Part shown: in pieces, positions 12,101 to 12,513 of the stretch
Position numbering within the stretch: the stretch's first letter is position 1
How the letters are laid out: the number at the start of each line of letters is the position of its first letter
Assembly (NCBI GenBank): GCA_003557485.1
Contig: PWOI01000166.1
Coordinates: 1-12,513, forward strand
Reading direction: 5' to 3'
DNA: 12,513 nt
Source of the DNA: Elusimicrobiota bacterium
GTDB lineage: Bacteria > CG03 > SLGR01 > PWQF01
Program-made: the position numbers and the translations under genes
Notes under the pieces: generated by a model
Told to the model about the DNA's origin: nothing
The model's database searches: none
Seen by the model: only the letters and a program-made list of their open reading frames with translations

Positions 12101-12109
12101 TCAGCGTAA
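2..12109 (+). CDS. Giant multidomain protein with embedded SecA-like motor ATPase (5'-partial)
   Basis: A single uninterrupted frame runs from the left edge to a TAA at 12107-12109. The first ATG in view (23) gives 4,028 residues, but the frame is open before it and that ATG lies inside a tandem repeat with no ribosome-binding site, so the N-terminus and any signal peptide are missing. In order, the protein has a Pro/Ser-rich repeat linker, a helical stretch, about 900 residues of beta-type sequence, a hydrophobic glycine-rich centre, a helical part with a 78-residue duplication, a SecA-like ATPase (about residues 2377-3290) and a helical tail. Normal SecA is about 800-1,000 residues, so this is not the housekeeping translocase but a giant protein that has incorporated such a motor. 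No protease, glycosidase or toxin catalytic motif was recognised. A plausible role is an ATP-driven, membrane-associated, partly surface-exposed protein acting in export or attachment; that is inference. The reading frame is certain, the SecA-like call strong, the biological role unknown. Confidence 0.95.
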   Translation, partial: RASADPRMPSSSSAPEATESAPGRDRASADPRMPSSSSAPEATESAPGRDRASADPRMPSSSSVPSPEGPAWLHPGERGENRPLEIIPSQGGASEHHGDPNVAMGLTCPLTRWSMEFDRRAQDAHDEYFKEALDRGMSPDMALEIANARVEAMLESPEKIAEVAKEAGFDKDIPMALEFAENRGIEDPRKQGEYTGHLLGPEAEARDVGDTGRHFGVTASGDDTCEFVIGVTSIDPNPNLSRTNEILGEMGGSASYNRDGDWVMGATGDDGRTGYYVREGGSSGDWTNVDDRGSGWSRTKNDDSIERIISDSEREHFSTSEGYWWIEDSNGHDKRYDPNSEETGTLWTRTNENLDTMKATGRVGVEFGVLDEENGTVARICDSGQITIENDMYDPSRREYHAVGDLRVDQSKTGSGTGSKEESEYLKFDVIYESSQTGRMTADINDVSILGEPFRVESLNDSGDWDYRSVNFVYDAQGTLHKYYFEGVVGEDNTQISHRDGNTYIAGEVSGLEKVAAIDVYREGIINHLQDGDTLSVYRGETDALDQIETVFTGGELESDYEGLIMETRYATEGAHAGLSMVDTLMHRAGGNIVSDVTVMGDEVTGNVHLLEDNPGIEITFNETGEYVFLTADGGRYVLDNPEALADALANGEIINNADLGISRHGERVNDIFIQNGDIVTQHDKTGQATDVFGFTGRQWSEGNIIDDTRTEERYFAATCSETGNYTGFYEMSEGQELSLYRGDVYLPGQVEAKWSGSDRKVYLRSGEHTLNNGVDDINIEISGRGGAWVGTEDAIVDILHDANERFGVQYGDEILEHAIKDIHFDRNGQAMIEGVFYLEDGQQVERMIVNGQIDYREAQENMGQEESESRQEEGRTRGITHTSSVFDADISIVCEDSALNSLSLTSRKDDSNFSGSYFLEDAANGGINNLFFNEFNGGTDVTFSEGSRYMVQEASYLIDATEGGDGFYAEREGSYTVKFNESTRLSLSNDTGILELRSHINRNNLQSGDVTIVDEFDVTFLTGSKAGTTESYTATTDINVVEYEYATRGRGGQMEGTRYFENTVIEDSSGSRLTKDFLGYEYTTNRIETGKWGRTIEVSASGITESQGILLSAWEGIKGLNHLGNAATAAVASLFTSSVDSYFDSQWEKAVNHLTGLTMDQYNSLETGQRAMLMFSGTFSAVLDVASVVLIATGVGAKVGVAAAGIAKAVGAGMRIAARAATRAVIRAAQTAITQGIRRGITQGLRLGLQTFREGMRHAGRTTLAGVRNAVSSAFRSSAGAAGSGGSYFERAKRSLQVFNRDGVARYNRAVSQYNFTMGQPALARAQQSVLSRASNALSRIGNSLLVNINSMASVNVFSRAGSVMVDAMNFDSETAEMLHTALGMLPVLLGNPTGIAGSGGQTAAQSLIYRLPSRFASGGRLSTGASAAVYATAGFGAGVGYGYLVQGAESFGEAAGYGTLFAAGALVGSVLGGAVSRAATQGGRSAAKLSKGMIAGSVAGGLGGGYLNWQLSGEGRSFEDFGLSDLTSSEFITGAVIGSALGASLGGGAISQIGRTIAQQGNVSTAGLSAATGFLGGYSIARYGFDQDVGASLLWGALGAVAGTGLYMTHINPQVGGIVNFAAQLPFNTLRVVRSVTTFRMGTSLALSALSSAGVKFPDNFTWQVGGYDAFGSGTVKGEDGSETPAVFFFGIQLTYQDQGSARDIIRQTVDTGHETMFSPTLWAFSLTVSAVRPILAPIVQNMPGLGHVNQALSGGGFSGGKGLGARIANYFYEVGLQEFGPQAVFGGVMGGTFSGEFGSQLVELLRETYGSGRGGMSATNLSNAMAQVRSLQNLHSSSRDASTDVNAYSQILGQLAGQVYNDLNITPAVSQDALQQIANNNPEMAKRMVDVDIAAANAGLNQNQRLEVIAALTGVSVSTDQSGTVQVSRTATEVSSAVERAGYDAVIDYAHGISQLEKAQTARSGFERIVLGRTESDRSQLLEQLSGAEGIQGQDAIAAALGERISDARTLEAFRHYVTGAVSMMSASDRSSATYANLRNNVNAVMASLSSQFDAFPEAVDYLHAAVTTVAESRNSDIQRSFLEAATLESGAFMDTFSNWAEQQVAARNTEALEKVGPVVLALHNAMANLEAEHLVDYLASAESHDKLGLYETAQKALYNKLSAEQQQQVIQNLAEGKPAAEIEIEIADADNVSVRSDLLSGVALQEMSSQQMVEFISSADSNVSSELLMTVQHALFNQLSVEQQQQVIESVLENDKDATVEIEIAGADNVSVRSELLAEAALSSRITQMAGERDSEVSVESFDETTAGTEFLLRERERIQRAQEEYNEAVAEERTDSAETIASELARELIISFQDRARTIISDNPDVAFNYEPGENFTLKEGQVKAVHDIVQSLLEGKQAGRRGHMQLAATAQGKTVISMLGLVFMNAGNHDNMIHLSNTDTNVAETMNMIKDFQLGSGAHLSKEQVEELRNDPEAMRRIFTERTHLGMTYDTFGSIVSMALAELLSEKQEGDSGVTAKEAEHNRKILSDAGIRLVPDRNGLRFENPEMSRKALELLVENGRGLEKTSVPFDRLLKTAVNADELDYAATIPAQAIARALGTYASNLNQINYYNVLSNPQRYLNSSENMEEFIETYAQEFQKSKEAIRADIRASASESGRNRFSRLASFWESVNARAQELTPSSNFTQEASLFVDAASLGIAQSEVEQALSEQVNNKRARDLFESLAEKTGKLHARMPNYKGRTDYAEGAQHLFTGMSRAQYYGAIAETETFASLMSSEEARREFARRFSKELDIFPSDIEKELKDLLKPESKESQDNPDIARNKVKALAHLWSEAHKFSNEISNRPGRVDLETLNNKEADLKAEAEQHGIAEFVNEAELRQVIRRNYTSEDLARLINQEDLDAGSRALAERVSEERRGEIDLAAEVEKIFQELKSEHGNVFSDAELREFIWNGLQAHNLEKNREFAVKTDPFGNKRLDITSSGLTYRNLNLPAGQMQVLEVLHGAEISRPSNQTFISNSLQALGMAETIVGYSGTASDSFRDNFLERLNMSVKGQVTGNQIVGRHHYLLPTQNDSGDLLVKTMQDLESRNIAGFHLVMTANTSESFVFLEKVYEAVQAGKINTSGELGLTSLTENARNALLERGRNPEKFEDLWEEWNTLRGLESRNEAEEALFRTLDSHLAPVLDRVAFFRHDSSEEEKRNVIDSVKAGEKEVLITDAYLGGRGMDLKAMVKAADNLRTRLSVREGVDKNDVAPMAQAMEWVMNPELMTWVQCEQAEGRLDPRGDNRFSTKAWTKDIVSISTIERARTVDVFEEAAKRDGWSIDVLRDNMKVAQDQHEHRAFQKAGQRVQMASQRLNINDLSTTVQQNLSGKSNRDKYYDLKTGELTQRGIAHVEAQRLNDLADLKLKADHLDELVGKLTLDDNWSAELLSKIAEEIKRVAPASQTEIQKHILKLSEKVSDYHSKYEKAETFQRDNADVLQNARFGLRTRFTDWRLKRQADNARKKLDTVLVNAMQSGLLKSSAAELTEGNRISLSRSGVSEEALEVLDSIDAQRLNTLNIAEGKSLLTEKGVSESDADKILSFIADNNFDSLSGLWNLYKGLPGVSRNLGKINFKGSDFHKLSVFLENAKKITGNETLPPLARKGVGLTELMNAVRSEDFSGVLSKMVPGRSKVARVIKAVDARVSEKAAEKLPSDSDSKKLIDRLIPMVKNSMTVSDIDQIAREHGLEVSEALQIILPLTPMDRISEIETAVENDPSFAENLKLGHISSDESISALRNELSAASDAESVSVISIPGFGRVELDASGETTGFDAGALRLSEENYNALEKISDISPEFAGKVARMLAAFEMHNEKTGEDLFDNYITEMRRMGIEKPEAMALPIMINAIKVDSTPSSDQQALPGALAEFMGEERIIEAVRGPGAVQPDETIHSEVDAAGLGAFLRALSAVVLSPANSVGRFTGVNAGEILGLDPWSIGQDTGRSWGAVTRYMFNPDPYAIIEDIGIALNGGRSDAGLSVPTNLLESVLSSA
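303..625 (+). other. Short N-terminal helical segment of the giant protein
   Basis: Residues about 98-200 follow the Pro/Ser linker and change to charged, helix-type sequence, including MSPDMALEIANARVEAML and an Ala/Glu/Lys-rich continuation. It contains one of only six cysteines seen in the protein (C101). No family was recognised. It may be a small globular or coiled module joining the repeat linker to the beta-rich region; boundaries are approximate. Confidence 0.5.
635..3322 (+). other. Acidic beta-rich region of the giant protein (about residues 205-1100)
   Basis: This stretch of about 900 residues is rich in Asp, Glu, Asn, Gly, Ser, Thr and aromatic residues, with alternating short hydrophobic strands and turn-like Asp/Asn/Gly segments. 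That pattern is typical of beta-sandwich or beta-solenoid parts of large surface proteins. A short motif recurs about 203 residues apart: LSVYRGETD at 528-536 and LSLYRGDVY at 731-739. The phrases FNETGEYVF and FNESTRLSL also resemble each other, hinting at old, diverged repeats. Four of the six cysteines lie here (C218, C374, C713, C888). No catalytic motif or named domain was recognised. A surface-exposed structural or binding role is inferred from composition only. Confidence 0.55.
3515..3643 (+). other. Hydrophobic, probable membrane-inserting segment (residues 1165-1207)
   Basis: The segment begins AMLMFSGTFSAVLDVASVVL and continues through a Gly/Ala/Val-rich stretch ending AKAVGAG. It is long and hydrophobic enough for one or two membrane helices, although one Asp and two Lys interrupt it. 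It is the first strongly hydrophobic segment after the acidic beta-rich region. Similar Gly/Ala hydrophobic stretches precede effector domains in some large secreted toxins, but no toxin domain follows here. Membrane insertion is inference from composition. Confidence 0.5.
3644..3850 (+). other. Arg/Ala-rich amphipathic stretch with an 8-residue repeat
   Basis: Residues about 1208-1276 follow directly on the hydrophobic segment and are strongly basic, with arginines spaced through Ala/Ile/Thr/Gln sequence. A short tandem repeat is visible at 1227-1242: ITQGIRRG then ITQGLRLG. The pattern fits an amphipathic, positively charged helix lying on the cytoplasmic face of a membrane, as the positive-inside rule would predict. 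It could instead bind nucleic acid or another acidic partner; no family was recognised. Confidence 0.45.
4280..4888 (+). other. Glycine-zipper hydrophobic block (residues 1420-1622)
   Basis: About 200 residues are dominated by Gly, Ala, Val, Leu and Ser with repeated small-xxx-small patterns. Examples are AGFGAGVGYGYL, FAAGALVGSVLGGAV, GMIAGSVAGGLGGGYL, GAVIGSALGASLGGG and LLWGALGAVAGTGLYM. There are at least five or six such hydrophobic runs separated by short polar loops. Glycine-zipper arrays are known to pack tightly in membranes and in pore-forming or membrane-disrupting proteins. This block lies between the beta-rich N-terminal part and the motor, making it the best candidate for membrane association. 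It is not a recognised transporter fold, and some runs may be buried rather than transmembrane. Confidence 0.55.
4889..5455 (+). other. Mixed Gly-rich region after the glycine-zipper block
   Basis: Residues about 1623-1811 combine beta-type sequence (WQVGGYDAFGSGTVKG, then VFFFGIQLTYQD), moderately hydrophobic helices (PTLWAFSLTVSAVRPILAPI) and further Gly-rich segments (FGGVMGGTFSGEFG). It connects the hydrophobic block to the helical region. No family was recognised. Confidence 0.4.
5456..7150 (+). other. Alpha-helical region preceding the motor (residues 1812-2376)
   Basis: From MSATNLSNAMAQVRS onward the sequence becomes Ala/Gln/Glu/Leu/Ser-rich, with the regular spacing of hydrophobic residues expected of helical bundles or repeats. 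It has no cysteine and little Gly or Pro. Its last third holds a clear 78-residue tandem duplication, annotated separately, and it ends with a strongly charged helical stretch rich in Glu, Arg and Ala just before the ATPase. It may serve as an arm or scaffold for the motor. No named family was recognised. Confidence 0.5.
6398..6865 (+). repeat. 78-residue (234-bp) in-frame tandem duplication
   Basis: Copy A is 6398-6631 (residues 2126-2203) and copy B 6632-6865 (2204-2281), aligning without gaps at an offset of exactly 234 bp. Both carry an xxVxxxxSAxS helix, then an LSxEQQQQVI segment (AEQQQQV and VEQQQQV), then EIEIAxADNVSVRS. The 3' part is nearly identical in DNA: 41 of 45 bases match between 6557-6601 and 6791-6835. 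The first half is much more diverged. That asymmetry suggests gene conversion or local constraint rather than a single uniform duplication age. The function is unknown; it extends the helical arm before the motor. Confidence 0.9.
7151..9890 (+). other. SecA-like motor ATPase domain (residues 2377-3290)
   Basis: The order of motifs follows SecA, the ATPase that pushes preproteins through SecYEG. Motif I is TAQGKT with K2412 (SecA TGEGKT), followed by VISMLGLVFMNA, which resembles the SecA VATLPVYLNA stretch. Motif Ia-like is HLSNTDTN (2433-2440). Motif Ib-like is GMTYDTFG (2485-2492; SecA ITYGT..FG). Motif II is probably DELD (2579-2582; SecA DEVD). GLQAHNL (2950-2956) and AGQMQVLE (2990-2997) match the SecA ALRAHAL and DGLHQAxE segments at the end of the preprotein cross-linking domain. 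NQT (3009-3011) and GYSGTAS (3028-3034; SecA GMTGTAD) follow. MTANTSES (3095-3102) corresponds to the SecA GT.SIE region. GGRGMD (3219-3224) is motif V, and QAEGRLDPRGD (3273-3283) motif VI. The catalytic residues suggest an active ATPase. Large helical insertions make it longer than SecA. It could act on proteins or on another polymer; a different SF2 helicase is less likely, given the SecA-specific segments. Confidence 0.85.
9891..12106 (+). other. Helical C-terminal tail of the giant protein (residues about 3291-4028)
   Basis: The sequence after motif VI is charged and helix-rich. Its first 60-80 residues, around DVFEEAAKRDGWSIDVLRDN, sit where SecA has its helical scaffold (AIENAQ..VE..FDIRK), but the resemblance is weak. 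Further on come long Lys/Glu/Leu coiled-coil-type helices (about 3390-3520) and several small helical modules. The last 100 residues are more Gly/Pro/Ala-rich, with aromatic residues near the end. There is no SecA-type zinc-binding Cys motif, in fact no cysteine at all, and no sorting signal or hydrophobic anchor was recognised. The protein ends LLESVLSSA. Confidence 0.5.
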
Positions 12110-12110
12110 T

Positions 12111-12120
12111 ACTGCGCAGT
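12111..12120. other. Perfect 10-bp palindrome just after the stop codon
   Basis: ACTGCGCAGT equals its own reverse complement and starts one base after the giant frame's TAA. It could be a small protein-binding site or chance; as RNA it has no loop, so it is a poor hairpin. Confidence 0.5.
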
Positions 12121-12124
12121 TCCT

Positions 12125-12150
12125 TAAAAAATAAAATAATAAATTTTTTA
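12125..12150 (+). terminator. AT-only inverted repeat, weak candidate terminator
   Basis: TAAAAAAT (12125-12132) and ATTTTTTA (12143-12150) form an 8-bp perfect inverted repeat around a 10-base loop, 15 bases after the stop. The position and the U-rich 3' arm fit a terminator. The stem has no G or C, so it would be weak compared with a normal intrinsic terminator. Confidence 0.3.
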
Positions 12151-12420
12151 GCATTGCACCTTTACGCTGTCTAATTCTCCTGCCGGATTACTCTGCATAT
12201 AAAATTCATGTACATAATTAATACGTTAGTAATGACGAAGTGATACCGTATTCCTACGGGTAAATCTACAAAGTAATAAGGCTTGAACCAGGGGATTCAG
12301 AAAAGGTTGCTGAAATTAGACGAATCCCGGAACTAAATATCGGAGGTTGGGGAGGTTTGACTTCGGCGCATAATGATGTTATTTTATTAAACAGGAAAGA
12401 AATATGTATTATAAGTTATA

Positions 12421-12427
12421 AAGGAGG
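12421..12427 (+). promoter_or_regulatory. Strong Shine-Dalgarno-like AAGGAGG, distant from the next ATG
   Basis: AAGGAGG is a near-perfect anti-16S match, but the next ATG (12461) is 33 bases away and no ATG, GTG or TTG lies at the usual 5-10 base spacing. A perfect hairpin between the two (12434-12447) would shorten the effective distance to about 19 bases. It may serve the 12461 gene in an unusual way or be fortuitous. Confidence 0.35.
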
Positions 12428-12433
12428 ATCAAG

Positions 12434-12447
12434 CCGGGTTTTCCCGG
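12434..12447 (+). promoter_or_regulatory. Hairpin CCGGG-TTTT-CCCGG upstream of the last ATG
   Basis: A perfect 5-bp GC-only stem closes a TTTT loop between AAGGAGG and the ATG at 12461. As RNA it could modulate access to the ribosome-binding site or, less likely since no U-tract follows, act in termination. Confidence 0.4.
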
Positions 12448-12460
12448 AAGTATTTACATT

Positions 12461-12513
12461 ATGGAAAATAAAACTTCTGTTTATTATATTCTGGAAAAGT
12501 TCAGGGCCATAGC
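12461..12513 (+). CDS. Possible start of the next gene (3'-partial, cut by window edge)
   Basis: An ATG at 12461 opens a frame reading MENKTSVYYILEKFRAI up to the right edge. The sequence is plausible for a cytosolic bacterial protein but far too short to identify. Its only upstream Shine-Dalgarno match, AAGGAGG, is 33 bases away with a hairpin between, so the start is uncertain. The frame is open back to 12422 without another usual start codon. Confidence 0.35.
   Translation, partial: MENKTSVYYILEKFRAI

Larger units (their letters stand above)
12110..12460. other. Intergenic region, AT-richer than the giant gene
   Basis: About 350 bases separate the giant gene from the next candidate start. 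They hold the palindrome and AT-rich inverted repeat above, a 5-bp stem with a TTCC loop (CCGTA 12246-12250 and TACGG 12255-12259), two GGAGGTT direct repeats (around 12342-12357) and a hairpin near the right end. A TATAAA at 12198-12203 could be a -10 box, but no good -35 lies 17 bases upstream. No tRNA, riboswitch or transposon end was recognised. An ATG-less open frame (12264-12512) crosses into the next candidate gene. Confidence 0.6.
12264..12512 (+). pseudogene. Open frame without a normal start; possible gene remnant
   Basis: The frame between stops at 12261-12263 and 12510-12512 is open for 82 codons but has no ATG or GTG. Only a late TTG (12357-12359) or two later TTA/CTG-type codons could start it. 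The first half reads like protein (IRLEPGDSEKVAEIRRIPEL, then NIGGWGGLTSAHNDV), the end less so. It overlaps the ATG at 12461 in another frame. In random sequence of even composition a frame this long has about a 2% chance of lacking a stop at a given place, so chance is not excluded. It may be a decayed gene or nothing. Confidence 0.2.

Noticed and set aside
12175-12203. Promoter with TATAAA at 12198
   Set aside because: The hexamer at -35 spacing (TTCTCC) is a poor match, and AT-rich intergenic DNA often contains TATAAA.

Overview
The window is almost entirely one very long plus-strand reading frame. It is open from the left edge and stops at 12107-12109 (at least 4,028 codons from the first ATG in the window). 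Its true start lies upstream: the frame is already open at base 2, the left edge cuts through an in-frame 75-bp tandem repeat, and no ATG in that repeat has a Shine-Dalgarno sequence. All residue numbers below count the ATG at 23 as residue 1. No RNA gene, transposon, integrase or CRISPR array was seen.

Layout of the giant protein: (1) a Pro/Ser/Ala-rich tandem-repeat linker (to about residue 95); (2) a short helical stretch (about 98-200); (3) roughly 900 residues of acidic, Asp/Asn/Gly-rich, beta-strand-type sequence (about 205-1100); (4) hydrophobic segments, an Arg/Ala-rich amphipathic stretch and a glycine-zipper block (about 1101-1811), the only part that looks able to sit in or on a membrane; (5) an alpha-helical region with a clear 78-residue tandem duplication (about 1812-2376); (6) a diverged but recognisable SecA-type motor ATPase (about 2377-3290), with equivalents of the SecA nucleotide-binding motifs and of the last part of the preprotein cross-linking domain; (7) a helical C-terminal tail (about 3290-4028).

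The order suggests a model: a repetitive, beta-rich N-terminal part that could lie outside the cytoplasm, a membrane-associating centre, and an ATP-driven SecA-like motor that would have to be cytosolic. That would be an unusually large protein carrying its own translocase-type motor. The homology to SecA is read from motifs; the topology and function are inference.

After the stop are about 350 AT-richer bases with small inverted repeats, an ATG-less open frame, a strong AAGGAGG site and, at the right edge, the possible start of another gene (12461). The source is bacterial. Moderate GC, frequent ATA (Ile) and AGG (Arg) codons and a giant ORF are compatible with the PVC group, particularly Omnitrophota, where giant genes are known, but nothing here proves the taxon.
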